DNA of 43,528 nucleotides from Kamptonema sp. UHCC 0994 (GTDB lineage: Bacteria; Cyanobacteriota; Cyanobacteriia; Cyanobacteriales; Microcoleaceae), in the NCBI RefSeq assembly GCF_029167235.1, contig NZ_JARFTR010000222.1, positions 1 through 43,528 on the forward strand. Reading direction: 5' to 3'. Of the stretch, positions 29,974 to 38,650 are shown in pieces. Under the pieces are notes generated by a model. The model worked only from the letters and a program-made list of their open reading frames with translations. It did no database searches and was not told where the DNA came from. The translations under genes and the position numbers were made by a program. Numbering within the stretch: position 1 is the first letter of the stretch; each line of letters starts with the position of its first letter.

Positions 29974-30082
29974 TATACAGCATATTCCATATATATGTGG
30001 TACACACAATTTCATCGATCTAAGTAGTTAGTTGACTAAGAGTTCTGCTACTGTACTTCATTCACCTGGAATATGCTGTATA
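29974..30082. mobile_element. MITE-like element with perfect 16-bp inverted ends
   Basis: TATACAGCATATTCCA at 29974-29989 and TGGAATATGCTGTATA at 30067-30082 are perfect inverted repeats enclosing 77 bp without coding capacity. The TA at each outer edge would fit a TA target duplication as made by IS630/Tc1-type transposases (inference). The rest of the 29945-30266 gap shows only an AT-rich region upstream of the pentapeptide gene. Confidence 0.6.
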
Positions 30083-30266
30083 TATCCTTCGAGGTGCGAT
30101 CGCCAACTCTTAAATTATGTGATAATACTTACTCTCATAAGTGATATTAGTCACAACATACTTAAGTAAAATCCGAAGCGGACTCTATCATAATCTTTAC
30201 TTTTCATCCGGTCAAGCCACCTAAGTCACAGTATTTTGCATTCAAGTAAGATATAGAGAAGCCATA

Positions 30267-30911
30267 ATGAACGTTGACGAACTGCTGAGGCTATACGCAA
30301 CAGGAGAAAGAAATTTCAGTGGGGTATACCTACCAGAGGTGTACCTTTACGAAGCAGAGCTAATTGGAGCTAACTTATGTGAATCAGATATTACCGGAGC
30401 CAATCTGAGCAAAGCCAAACTCAACAGAGCCAACCTCAGCAAAGCCAATCTTAGTAAGACCAATCTCAGCGGTACAGATTTGGGGGGAGCTGACCTAACA
30501 GACGCGGTTTTGGTTGAAGCTAACCTGTGTCGAGCTGACCTAATCGGCACTAATCTAAGTAAAGCAGACTTGAGTAAAGCCTTCCTCACACAGGCAAATC
30601 TCATCGGGGCCAATATTTCTAGAGCGATTCTATGCCAGACAGACTTGCACGGAGTAAACCTCTACGGGGTAAATCTGCGTCGAGCAATTCTTACCGAAGC
30701 CGACCTAATCGGAGCTAACTTAACTAAAGTAGACCTAAGTGGAGCCGACTTAATGGGAGCTAGCCTAATTAGAGCAGACCTAACTGAAGCCATTTTAAGT
30801 GCCGCAGACTTGACTGGTGCCAACCTACTAGGGGCAAACCTAACTGGAGTCAACCTCAGTGGAGTATATCTTAAGGGCGCAACCATGCCCGACGGCACAA
30901 TTCACGACTAA
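30267..30911 (+). CDS. Pentapeptide-repeat protein (cytoplasmic)
   Basis: A 214-aa protein almost wholly made of A(D/N)LxX pentapeptides from about residue 33 to 205, expected to fold as a right-handed quadrilateral beta-helix of about eight coils. A short N-terminal segment (MNVDELLRLYATGERNFSGV) with the DELLxxYAxGxRxF pattern is typical of a cyanobacterial subgroup. There is no signal peptide or second domain. Function of this subgroup is unknown; gyrase-mimic members (Qnr/MfpA) have a different loop pattern and I do not propose that role. The second pentapeptide gene follows in the same direction, 164 bp downstream. Confidence 0.88.
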   Translation: MNVDELLRLYATGERNFSGVYLPEVYLYEAELIGANLCESDITGANLSKAKLNRANLSKANLSKTNLSGTDLGGADLTDAVLVEANLCRADLIGTNLSKADLSKAFLTQANLIGANISRAILCQTDLHGVNLYGVNLRRAILTEADLIGANLTKVDLSGADLMGASLIRADLTEAILSAADLTGANLLGANLTGVNLSGVYLKGATMPDGTIHD

Positions 30912-31075
30912 TTTCGCTTCTATTTTGGCAGCTTGCGAACAACTGGTGGTAAGGTAAGGAGTAATGAGTTTTTAAACAACCATTACTCCTTAGTAATTTT
31001 AGTTTTAAATTTATTGCAAATAAGCGATACTAAGAGTATTTTAGATTTTATATTTTGGATTTTAGAGGCTAAAAA

Positions 31076-31846
31076 ATGAAACTCAGAATCCTCGCAACTG
31101 CAACGCTGCTGACCGCGATTTTCCCAGCCATTGCTGCATCCGCCGAGAATATTGAACATACACAACAGCTACTAGCAACCCGACAGTGCGCCCAGTGCGA
31201 ACTCAGCGGTGCAGGTCTAGTTTTAGCCAACCTGACTGGAGCCGATCTCAGAGGTGCTAACTTGAGCGGTGCCAATCTCAGCCGCGCCAACCTCAGTGGT
31301 GCCGATCTTACAGGTGCAAACCTCAGCGGTACTAGCCTCTATGGTGTCAACTTGAGCGGCGCAAATCTCACAGGTGCAAACCTCAGTGGTGCTGATTTAA
31401 GAAATGCCTATCTTGGCAATGCCAATTTGGCCAGCATTAACCTAAGTAATGCAGTATTGCTGGGAGTTAGAGGATTACCAACCAACATTGGAGAAGCAGA
31501 GGACTTCTACAGATTAGGGGTCGCAGAAGCTAAAGCCGGAAACTACAGAAATGCCATAGACTATTACAATCAAGCACTCAGCCTTAAACCTGATTTGGCA
31601 GTAGTTTATTTTGCACGAAGTATGTCTCGCGCTGACTTAGGAGACTTCCCAGGCGCTACGGAGGATGCTCAGCGAGCTAGTCAACTTTTTGCCTCTCAAG
31701 GAAATGCCAGAGGTCAGGAAGTTTCAAAACAGTTAGTGCAAGCAATTGTAGCTCGCCAAAAGCCAACGGAACCTCAAACTGGTGGCGGAGGATGGATGAA
31801 TGCAATAGGAGCGTTAGGTTCTGTCTTGCTGAAAGTCTTATTTTAA
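31076..31846 (+). CDS. Exported pentapeptide-repeat protein with TPR domain
   Basis: A 256-aa protein. Residues 1-24 form a signal peptide (MKLRILATATLLTAIFPAIA, then ASA-E). After it comes the LLATRQCAQCELSGAGL segment with a CxxC pair, common at the start of exported cyanobacterial pentapeptide proteins, then about 16 pentapeptides to residue 125. A helical TPR-like region follows (about 137-215; EAKAGNYRNAIDYYNQALSL). The end is Gly-rich then hydrophobic (WMNAIGALGSVLLKVLF), possibly a membrane-associated tail. A beta-helix plus TPR suggests a scaffolding role in the periplasm or thylakoid lumen; this is inference. The stop is 4 bp from a GGTTAAC array. Confidence 0.85.
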   Translation: MKLRILATATLLTAIFPAIAASAENIEHTQQLLATRQCAQCELSGAGLVLANLTGADLRGANLSGANLSRANLSGADLTGANLSGTSLYGVNLSGANLTGANLSGADLRNAYLGNANLASINLSNAVLLGVRGLPTNIGEAEDFYRLGVAEAKAGNYRNAIDYYNQALSLKPDLAVVYFARSMSRADLGDFPGATEDAQRASQLFASQGNARGQEVSKQLVQAIVARQKPTEPQTGGGGWMNAIGALGSVLLKVLF

Positions 31847-31849
31847 AAC

Positions 31850-31909
31850 GGTTAACGGTTAACGGTTAACGGTTAACGGTTAACGGTTAACGGTTAACCG
31901 TTAACTGTT
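31850..31909. repeat. Heptamer array (GGTTAAC)n filling a convergent gap
   Basis: Eight or so copies of CGGTTAA/GGTTAAC occupy the entire 61-bp space between the stop codons of the pentapeptide/TPR gene and the sensor kinase. The kinase's TAA stop is itself part of the array. GTTAAC is palindromic, so the array can fold on either strand. Confidence 0.92.
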
Positions 31910-34892
31910 AATGTACTGGAATCTCAATCCTGAACTCAGTACCTTGACCTAGTTGAGAAATACACTTAAGTACACCCTTGTGTTTTTCTACTACAATTTG
32001 GTAGCTAATTGATAGACCTAATCCTGTCCCTTGACCGACAGGCTTAGTAGTGAAAAAGGGATTAAATATCTGAGAAACTAAATCTTGCGGAATTCCTTGA
32101 CCATTATCGATAATGGATATCGCCGCAGTTTCAGGATCTATCAATTCAGTCCGAATCCGAATGAAAGCTGGTGTTTCATTAGGGGTGAAAAATATTAAGC
32201 TTTGAGTTGCACTTTCCAGATTTTCTACTTTCTTCTGCCTCACGCCCCGATCTCTAGTATCCATTTCTAGGGCATCAATAGCATTGCTAATGATATTCAT
32301 AAATACCTGATTTAACAGGCCAGCATAACACTCAACTAGCGGCAGATTTCCATATTCTTTGAAAAGCTCAATAGCAGGGCGGTCTGGTTTGGCTTTAAGG
32401 CGGTGCTGCAAAATTACCAGTGTACTTTCTAGACCTTCATGGATGTCAACTGGTTTTTTATCTGCTTGATCCAAGCGTGAGAAATTGCGTAAAGATAGAA
32501 CTAGCTGGCGGATTCGTTCGGCTCCCATTTTCATTGAATCTAGAATTTTTGGTAAATCTTTTGCCAGAAAGTCTAAATCAATAGCTTCGGTATATTCGTT
32601 AATTTCGTCCTTGGGTTCAGGGTAATGCTGCTCGTATAGTTCTAACAAACCGAGCAAGTCTTTGGTGTATTCGGTAACGTGAGAAATGTTGCCATAAATA
32701 AAATTGACAGGGTTATTAATTTCGTGGGCGACACCTGCAACTAATTGTCCTAGTCCAGACATTTTCTCCGTTTGAATTAGTTGAGCTTGAGTTTGACGTA
32801 GTTCGCCGAGAGTTTTTCCTAACTGTTGAGCCTTAGCTTGTTCTGCAATTGTCGCAGCTTGGCTGGATTCATAAAGTTCTGCTTGGTGAATTGCGATCGC
32901 AGCTTGATGAGCTAACTGTTGCAGCAAATCGCTTTCTGAACTCTGCCAAATTCTCGGCCCAGAACACTCGTGAGCAATCAGTAATCCCCATAGTAAAACA
33001 TCCGTTCCAATTGGTACAATTAAACTCGCTCTCACCTCAAGACTCTGCAAAAACTCCCGGTGACAAGGCGCTAAATCATCCTGATAAATATCATTAATTG
33101 CCTGCACCCGTCCTTGTCGATAAAGACAAGCTGATTCCTCTGGAAAGCAGTTTTCCGGGGCTTTGACACCTAAAATTGAGCCCCGCCCACCGCGTTTTAC
33201 ATCTGCAATAGAGGCAATACTTTCTACTACAACCTCGCCTTCTCGACCTCCAATAAACTGATAAATTACAACGCGATCGGTATTCAGTAAAGTTCGCACT
33301 TCTCGGACAATAGTTTGCAGAATGGTTTTTAAATCTAAGGTGCTGCGAAGTTGGTCTGTAACTCGTCTCAGTACCTTTGCCAACTCCAAAGACTGCTGTA
33401 ACTGTGAAGTCCGTTCTTGAACTTGGCGCTCCAAATTAATATTAAGATTTTGCACCTCTTTGTAAAGAGTGTACTGCTGAATTGCCATCGAAAAGTGATT
33501 GCCTATAGCTTTTGCTTGCTCAATCTCACGGCTATTCCACTCACGGGATTGACCTTTTTTTAGTTCTCGCCATAATTCAAAAGACTGTCTAGGAAGTCTT
33601 TGTTTGATATTGCTCTCAAAGCGGCCTGCCCATAATCTTTCAGTTTCAATTTCATTACGAAAAATAGTCAAATAACCTAGTAATTGTTGGCGATATTGAA
33701 GCGGAACCACCAGCAAACCCCGAATTTGAGTAGATTGAAAAGCTGGAACCAAGACTCTAAACAAAGGCTCTTTATATAAATCGCCAACGATCAGAATTGG
33801 GAATTGGAAATTGATAATTGGAAACTGGGAATTAGTAATTGTTAATTGTGAAATCTCGTTTGCCTGTTTGAAACCAGCTTCAGCCCACTGTTGCCACAAA
33901 GGATGCTGTTCAATGGGGATTTCTTTTTCCCATTCTGGCATATTTGGCTGTTCGCCACAGGTAAATAGCTCAAAGGAAGCAAGAAGGTCATCCTCTGGAA
34001 AATTTATAACTTCAGAATTTGTACCTTTTAGCGATATATTTTTGTCCTTGATTTTTTGGCTTTTACCCTTAATATAGATTCTCCCACCAGCACCTTCAAG
34101 ATCCCTAACGGTGGCTTCTAAAGCAGCTTTCAATCGAATTGTAGGTTGACCATGCAAGAGGGTTGCGACTTGGTTAACTTTAGCTTCCCGAAATGCTTGT
34201 TCGCGGGTTTGGGCGAGGAGATTGGAGTGAGAGATAGCGATGGAAATTTGGTCTACAACTAACTGAATTAGCTGTAAATCTGTTTCTGAAATGCGATTAG
34301 ATTCGGAATGGTGAGAAACTAATAGTCCCCAAAGTTCAGATTGAGATTTTGAATTTTGGGTGCGCGAGGGGGAAATTCCTAAATTGTCTATTATTTCTCG
34401 CTCAGTTATCTCACACAAAATCGGTACTACTACAGAAGATTGTACTCCCATTGCCCTCAGATAAGTGGCGTGGCAAGTATCTACTGACCGATACCTAATC
34501 TCTTCCCTTGTTAGGGGTTTTCCTGTGTCCCCAGAATCCAGAGGACTCAAACCCATTAACCCGGAATTAACATCAACTATTGTACGCTGCCGTAGATTGA
34601 CATACATCTCGCGGGCTTCTTGGGGAATATCATCGGCTGGAAAATTTAGACCTCTCAGAGATGGGAGGCGATTGTTATTAATAGACTCGGCAACTACTTC
34701 GCCACTACCATCGGTATTAAACCGATAAATCATTGCTCTATCTATTGCCAAAAAACCGCGCACTTCCTCTACTGCACAGGTTAATATCTCTGGTAACTCC
34801 AGAGATTGGCGAATGCGTTTCGTGATCCGGCGCAGTAAAACTTCTCTGTCTAGTCTCTGCTTTAATTCTTGTGTATTTTCTACCAGATTCAT
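31908..34892 (-). CDS. Multi-GAF sensor histidine kinase, candidate bilin-binding photoreceptor
   Basis: A 994-aa kinase from the ATG chosen here; a longer frame opens 22 codons upstream with a basic extension. Order: GAF1 (about 20-225), phytochrome-like, with FPADDIPQEAREMY and Cys140-His (VDTCHATYLRAMGVQSSVVV), aligning with the bilin Cys-His of Cph1; a degenerate GAF (about 235-480); GAF3 (about 500-680), cyanobacteriochrome-like, with Cys610-His (DDLAPCHREFLQSLEVRASL) and LWGLLIAHECS; a coiled linker; a HisKA-like domain with His723 (GVAHEINNPVNF); and HATPase (about 830-994) with NIISNAIDAL, DNGQGIP and FFTTKPVGQGTGLGLS. There is no receiver domain, so a separate response regulator is needed; none is in the window. 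Bilin binding is inferred from the two Cys-His pairs. A heptamer array is translated inside the second domain. Confidence 0.88.
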   Translation of the reverse strand: MNLVENTQELKQRLDREVLLRRITKRIRQSLELPEILTCAVEEVRGFLAIDRAMIYRFNTDGSGEVVAESINNNRLPSLRGLNFPADDIPQEAREMYVNLRQRTIVDVNSGLMGLSPLDSGDTGKPLTREEIRYRSVDTCHATYLRAMGVQSSVVVPILCEITEREIIDNLGISPSRTQNSKSQSELWGLLVSHHSESNRISETDLQLIQLVVDQISIAISHSNLLAQTREQAFREAKVNQVATLLHGQPTIRLKAALEATVRDLEGAGGRIYIKGKSQKIKDKNISLKGTNSEVINFPEDDLLASFELFTCGEQPNMPEWEKEIPIEQHPLWQQWAEAGFKQANEISQLTITNSQFPIINFQFPILIVGDLYKEPLFRVLVPAFQSTQIRGLLVVPLQYRQQLLGYLTIFRNEIETERLWAGRFESNIKQRLPRQSFELWRELKKGQSREWNSREIEQAKAIGNHFSMAIQQYTLYKEVQNLNINLERQVQERTSQLQQSLELAKVLRRVTDQLRSTLDLKTILQTIVREVRTLLNTDRVVIYQFIGGREGEVVVESIASIADVKRGGRGSILGVKAPENCFPEESACLYRQGRVQAINDIYQDDLAPCHREFLQSLEVRASLIVPIGTDVLLWGLLIAHECSGPRIWQSSESDLLQQLAHQAAIAIHQAELYESSQAATIAEQAKAQQLGKTLGELRQTQAQLIQTEKMSGLGQLVAGVAHEINNPVNFIYGNISHVTEYTKDLLGLLELYEQHYPEPKDEINEYTEAIDLDFLAKDLPKILDSMKMGAERIRQLVLSLRNFSRLDQADKKPVDIHEGLESTLVILQHRLKAKPDRPAIELFKEYGNLPLVECYAGLLNQVFMNIISNAIDALEMDTRDRGVRQKKVENLESATQSLIFFTPNETPAFIRIRTELIDPETAAISIIDNGQGIPQDLVSQIFNPFFTTKPVGQGTGLGLSISYQIVVEKHKGVLKCISQLGQGTEFRIEIPVH
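33795..33850 (-). repeat. In-frame heptamer array within the sensor kinase gene
   Basis: Eight consecutive 7-bp units on the plus strand: AATTGGG, AATTGGA, AATTGAT, AATTGGA, AACTGGG, AATTAGT, AATTGTT, AATTGTG. They are degenerate copies of the TAATTGG-type repeat found elsewhere between genes. In the kinase frame they encode LTITNSQFPIINFQFPI (residues about 348-366) without a stop. Confidence 0.75.
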
Positions 34893-35359
34893 CTTTCTTC
34901 TCGCCTGGAGATTCCGGTTATAACTGTAATGATGGCAACGCTTGCGCTGGCGACGCATCTACAGGTAGGTCTTTAACTCTTGTCACTAAAATTTCCTGCC
35001 CTAGGCAGGTCAACTAGCCTCTTTTAAGCGCTCTACTATATCCGGTGTTAGGATTAGCGGTGGTAGTTGATAATTTAACACTGTTTGTTAATGAGCTGCT
35101 AGCTTATGTTTGATCCCTGCACTAAGAAAGGCATTTTCTCAAGCTAACCCTTCATTTCTATCATCTTATAAATTTTGATAGTTCTAGAACTTTTATCAAA
35201 AAAAAATTAATTTTTATAAAAAAGCAACAATTATTTACACAAATTTATAAAATGCTAATTATCGTAACCTTTAACAGAGTCAGGAAGTTCTTAATTGCTC
35301 AAACTATTGATTTTGTTATATTTTCCTTCTGCCTTCTGCCTTCTTCTATAAATTTAGGG
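34893..35359. other. AT-rich gap between the sensor kinase and the NADAR gene
   Basis: No gene is seen. 35160-35270 is very AT-rich and probably holds the kinase promoter, but no clear -10/-35 pair is singled out. Near 35327-35347 there are CCTTCTG heptamers just downstream of the NADAR stop codon, another short period-7 array. An upstream-extended kinase start (to 34958) would use part of this region. Confidence 0.55.
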
Positions 35360-35827
35360 TTAGGGTAGTGTACCATTTGCATGGCGTTGTGAGATTTCAA
35401 AGCGAACACTCATCAGAATTTTGCCCAAATGATTTTGACCAGTATTGTCACAACCACAGCCCCAGTAGTAATCTGTAGGCGAATCCTCAACAATTAGGCG
35501 ATCGCCTGTAGACAGAAGGATAGCTTGGATATCTGCATGGGTAATAAATTTCGTTAAAACCGCCTCTCGCATGATTTCAGTTTTCACTTCTTCCCAATCG
35601 GGGCGAAGCTGTCGCCTGGGATCGCGCCCTAACTTGGCTGCTTCCTGTGGCGTTTCTGAGGCTTGAATCAGATAAATTAATTGTTCATCTACACTACCAA
35701 CAAATTTTTGTGCTTGATAGTAGTGTTCCACTGTCAACCAATCTTGACCTTTTAAGTAAATACTGTGGGGTGAAAAGTTAGAAAAGCAGCCATAGGGTTC
35801 TTCTACCTTATAAAAGTAAATTGTCAT
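35360..35827 (-). CDS. NADAR-family (YbiA-like) N-glycosidase
   Basis: A 155-aa single-domain protein of the NADAR/DUF1768 family. Studied members cleave N-glycosidic bonds: YbiA/RibX in early riboflavin intermediates, others removing ADP-ribose from guanine. Family motifs are present: PYGCFSNFSPHSIYLKG, LTVEHYYQAQKF with the conserved Glu, and the C-terminal YYWGCGCDNTGQNHLGKILM. The start ATG (MTIYFYKVEEPYG) is typical. The gene stands alone. Its nearest neighbours (sensor kinase, flavoprotein) offer no toxin or defence context, so a riboflavin-side or metabolite-repair role is the simpler reading. Confidence 0.88.
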   Translation of the reverse strand: MTIYFYKVEEPYGCFSNFSPHSIYLKGQDWLTVEHYYQAQKFVGSVDEQLIYLIQASETPQEAAKLGRDPRRQLRPDWEEVKTEIMREAVLTKFITHADIQAILLSTGDRLIVEDSPTDYYWGCGCDNTGQNHLGKILMSVRFEISQRHANGTLP

Positions 35828-35851
35828 CAGCGTCGAACATGGGGATTTTAG

Positions 35852-35886
35852 ATTTGTAGGGGCGGTGTCCCCGTGTCCGCCCTAAA
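35852..35886. repeat. GC-rich hairpin repeat (GTAGGGGCGG...CCGCCCTA)
   Basis: TAGGGGCGG and CCGCCCTA flank a short GTCCCCGTG core, a hairpin of the interspersed kind often seen between genes in filamentous cyanobacteria. It lies just upstream of the NADAR gene start. Confidence 0.5.
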
Positions 35887-35893
35887 TTTTTAA

Positions 35894-35944
35894 GTAGAAG
35901 GAAGAAGGAAGAAGGAAGAAGGAAGAAGGAAGAAGGAAGAAGGA
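35894..35944. repeat. Heptamer array (GAAGGAA)n
   Basis: About seven copies of GAAGGAA downstream of the flavoprotein gene and upstream of the NADAR gene. It is purine-only on one strand, again with period 7. Confidence 0.85.
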
Positions 35945-36048
35945 TTTAGTTATCTAGGAGATCGGGAAGAAGGCTTATACAGCAAGCTTTTTAGCCATCC
36001 CGATCTTATATTTAATTAAGTGGATTTACTTGGTTTTAATTTGGGGGT

Positions 36049-37146
36049 CTAGAATGGCATCAGGCGTTTGATCGCGCGGTTAGCGATATCGGCATAGCGC
36101 AATTCTCCGCACAGAATTTTACTCATAACTTGGGTAGCCACTGGGAGCTTGACACCGGCTTTATAGGCAACTCCAGTAAACTGATAGAATGCACCAGCTA
36201 AACGGTTAGCCCAAACCATATCACTTCCCCATTCTTCGCTAATAACTTGAGTATATTTTTCCAAGGCATCACCAGCGCCGCTTAAAGCTTGGTCAATGGC
36301 GATCGCAGCTTTCACTCCGCTAAAAATTGAAGGGCGAATCCCTTCACCAGAGAGGGGATCTGCCACAACTGCGGTTTCTCCTACTAGCAGTGCATTTTGA
36401 GAGTGAAGCTTGCGATCGCCATCCCACAAACACAAGGGATATTCATAAACCTGACTATTTTTAACATCTACGCCACACTGAGTTGCGTAATCAGCTAAAA
36501 TATTTTTCAGATTTTTAGGAGCATCCCCCTTCAGTGCCGCTATGCTAATTGAATAACCGCCGGCCTTCGGAAAGTTCCAAATATAACCTTTCTTAATTGT
36601 CCCAAAATCAAATTTTAGAGTATCTCCTGTTGTCGTCGATGCTGTTTCTAAAATTGCACTCAAATGGCGTTTAGGTTCTTTAAATCCCAGCCATTTAGCC
36701 ATCGGCCCGCTAACTCCATCGGCAGCAATTAAATAACGCCCAGTTACAGGTTCGCCATTAGTTTTAACTTCCCAAGCAGAGTTTTTAAACTCAATGCCTT
36801 TAACTTCCGTAGAAGGTCGAAATTCAGCGCCAAGATTCTGAGCTTGCTTAATTAAAAAGTCATCAAATTCATCGCGTCTTACCATCCACATTGACGTATC
36901 TATATCAACTTCAACTGGATCTTCATTCTTCCAGGTGTAGCGAATTTTATTGACTTTTAGCGAAATAGCGGGGGTAAAATCACAGTCAAACCACTGAGCG
37001 ATCGCAGGAGAAATTCCACCACCACAAGGTTTAAATCGCGGCCAAGATTCTTTTTCCAGCACCAAAACAGAACGTCCGCGCTTGGCCAAGTGATAGGCTG
37101 CTGTACTTCCTGCTGGGCCGGCACCTACAATAATGCAATCAAACAT
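36049..37146 (-). CDS. Geranylgeranyl reductase-family FAD oxidoreductase
   Basis: A 365-aa flavoprotein of the geranylgeranyl reductase family (p-hydroxybenzoate hydroxylase fold), which reduces isoprenoid double bonds or hydroxylates aromatic substrates. The N-terminal FAD motif is IIVGAGPAGSTAAYHLAKRG with Glu at the end of strand 2 (VLVLEKE). FKPCGGGISP is the family's PCGGG. The second FAD segment is LLVGETAVVADPLSGEGIRP. It is shorter than ChlP (about 400 aa) and is probably a paralogue rather than the chlorophyll enzyme. It lies downstream of pyrH-frr on the same strand, 88 bp after frr across a heptamer array; cotranscription is possible. Confidence 0.87.
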   Translation of the reverse strand: MFDCIIVGAGPAGSTAAYHLAKRGRSVLVLEKESWPRFKPCGGGISPAIAQWFDCDFTPAISLKVNKIRYTWKNEDPVEVDIDTSMWMVRRDEFDDFLIKQAQNLGAEFRPSTEVKGIEFKNSAWEVKTNGEPVTGRYLIAADGVSGPMAKWLGFKEPKRHLSAILETASTTTGDTLKFDFGTIKKGYIWNFPKAGGYSISIAALKGDAPKNLKNILADYATQCGVDVKNSQVYEYPLCLWDGDRKLHSQNALLVGETAVVADPLSGEGIRPSIFSGVKAAIAIDQALSGAGDALEKYTQVISEEWGSDMVWANRLAGAFYQFTGVAYKAGVKLPVATQVMSKILCGELRYADIANRAIKRLMPF

Positions 37147-37148
37147 TT

Positions 37149-37231
37149 TGTTAGTTGTTAGTTGTTAGTGGTTAGTTGTTAGTTGTTAACCGTTAACAGT
37201 TAACAGTTAACCGTTAACAGTTAACCGTTAA
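37149..37231. repeat. Mixed heptamer array (GTTAGTT then GTTAACA/GTTAACC)
   Basis: Roughly 12 units. The part next to the flavoprotein start is GTTAGTT/GTTAGTG; toward frr it becomes GTTAACC/GTTAACA, and the array touches the frr stop codon. The change of unit within one array suggests that heptamers drift or convert into one another. Confidence 0.88.
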
Positions 37232-37234
37232 CAA

Positions 37235-37783
37235 CTAAACCGTCTTGATATCTTTTTCTTTGGCTGCAAGCACTTCATCAATTTTGGCAATGTACTTGTC
37301 AGTCAATTTTTGCATTTTGTCTTGCAAGTCCCGCGCTTCATCTTTAGAGAGTTCGCTGCTTTTTTCCTGCTTGCGAATCGCCTCTACAGCATCGCGGCGG
37401 ATATTGCGGATGGAAACTTTGCCTTCTTCAGAAAACTTAGCGGCAAGTCTTACCAACTCAAGGCGGCGATCGCTCGTTAGTTGCGGAATATTCAAGCGGA
37501 TCGTAGCGCCGTCGTTGCTAGGAGTAAGTCCCACATCAGACAGAGAAATCGCTTTCTCGATCAAGTTAATAGTTTTGCGATCGAAGGCTTGAATATTGAT
37601 CGTACTAGCATCGGGTGTACTGATGCTAGCAAGAGATTTGATCGGAGTTGGAGATCCATAATAATCTACCATCACGCGATCGAGGAGGGAGGCGTTGGCG
37701 CGTCCCGTCCTAATAGTGTTAAAAGACCGTTGAGTTGACTCAACTGCCTTCTGCATATGATCTTCAGCTTCAGCTAACTTCAC
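37235..37783 (-). CDS. frr: Ribosome recycling factor
   Basis: A 182-aa factor that, with EF-G, splits the post-termination ribosome. I choose a GTG start (reads [18 protein letters not shown]), with GGAGG 5 nt upstream and the usual family length; the frame opens 8 codons earlier. It contains [27 protein letters not shown] and the C-terminal [20 protein letters not shown]. The start lies inside the last codons of pyrH (14-nt overlap, different frame), so translation of the two is probably coupled. This is the classic pyrH-frr pair. The stop codon leads into a heptamer array. Confidence 0.98.
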   Translation of the reverse strand: MKLAEAEDHMQKAVESTQRSFNTIRTGRANASLLDRVMVDYYGSPTPIKSLASISTPDASTINIQAFDRKTINLIEKAISLSDVGLTPSNDGATIRLNIPQLTSDRRLELVRLAAKFSEEGKVSIRNIRRDAVEAIRKQEKSSELSKDEARDLQDKMQKLTDKYIAKIDEVLAAKEKDIKTV

Positions 37784-38498
37784 AAGAACCTCCCACAAGA
37801 GTTCCAATAGATTCTCCCATCACGGCGCGGTAGATATTTCCGCGTACCGAGAGGTCAAATACAATAATAGGAATGTTATTTTCTTTACAAAGCGCGATCG
37901 CCGTACTATCCATCACCCGCAAGTCATGAGTCAAAACATGACCGTAGGTAAGAGTTTTGTAGCGGCGTGCGCCTGGGTTGAGATGGGGATCTGAATCGTA
38001 GATACCATCAACTTTAGTGGCTTTAAAAATTACCTCCGCATCAATCTCAGCCGCCCGTAAAGCTGCTGTGGTGTCGGTGGTAAAAAAAGGATTGCCAGAA
38101 CCTGCGCCGAAAATTACTGCGCGTTTTTTTTCTAGGTGACGGATGGCCCGCCGTCGGATATAAGGTTCAGCTACTTCCTGCATGGCGATCGCAGTTTGTA
38201 CTCTAGTTGGCACTCCCGCTTGTTCGAGGGCATCTTGTAAAGTGATGGCATTCATCACCGTTGCAATCATGCCCACATAATCTGCTGTTGCCCGATCCAT
38301 ACCTGCTGCCGCCGCCTTCACGCCGCGAAAAATATTCCCGCCGCCGACAACGATCGCTACCTGAATGCCGTGAGACACGACTTCGGCTACTTCCTGAGCG
38401 ATATCCTGAACAACTATAGGGTCTATGCCGTAGCCTAGAGTCCCCATTAAGGCTTCACCACTCACTTTCAGCAAAACCCGCCGATATAGTATCCCCAT
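37770..38498 (-). CDS. pyrH: UMP kinase
   Basis: A 242-aa hexameric amino-acid-kinase-fold enzyme making UDP from UMP and ATP, allosterically controlled by UTP/GTP in bacteria. It has [13 protein letters not shown] at the N-terminus, [30 protein letters not shown], the [20 protein letters not shown] segment that shapes the UMP site, and the C-terminal [20 protein letters not shown]. The start is ATG. It is the first gene of the pyrH-frr unit; the upstream gap (38499-38789) holds repeats. Confidence 0.98.
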   Translation of the reverse strand: MGILYRRVLLKVSGEALMGTLGYGIDPIVVQDIAQEVAEVVSHGIQVAIVVGGGNIFRGVKAAAAGMDRATADYVGMIATVMNAITLQDALEQAGVPTRVQTAIAMQEVAEPYIRRRAIRHLEKKRAVIFGAGSGNPFFTTDTTAALRAAEIDAEVIFKATKVDGIYDSDPHLNPGARRYKTLTYGHVLTHDLRVMDSTAIALCKENNIPIIVFDLSVRGNIYRAVMGESIGTLVGGSCEVS

Positions 38499-38576
38499 GC
38501 CGTGACTTTTTTGTTAACTCAAATTCCCTCCACCATAAGATAGCAGTAGAGTGACACTTTGAACATCAACGGAGCA

Positions 38577-38638
38577 GGGGGGAGGGGGAGCAGGGGAGCA
38601 GGGGAGAAGGGGAGAAGGGGAGAAGGGGAGAAGGGGAA
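38577..38638. repeat. Purine-rich octamer array (GGGGAGCA/GGGGAGAA)n
   Basis: Tandem 8-bp units GGGGAGCA then GGGGAGAA upstream of pyrH. This is the one clear period-8 array, unlike the period-7 arrays elsewhere. Confidence 0.8.
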
Positions 38639-38650
38639 GCAACCAAATAC

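Noticed and set aside
30267-30911. Qnr-like gyrase protection protein
   Set aside because: It has pentapeptides only, without the loop and dimer features of Qnr/MfpA, and there is no context for it.
35360-35827. NADAR gene as part of an anti-phage or toxin-antitoxin system
   Set aside because: No partner gene (macrodomain, DarT-like toxin, effector) lies next to it; it stands alone.
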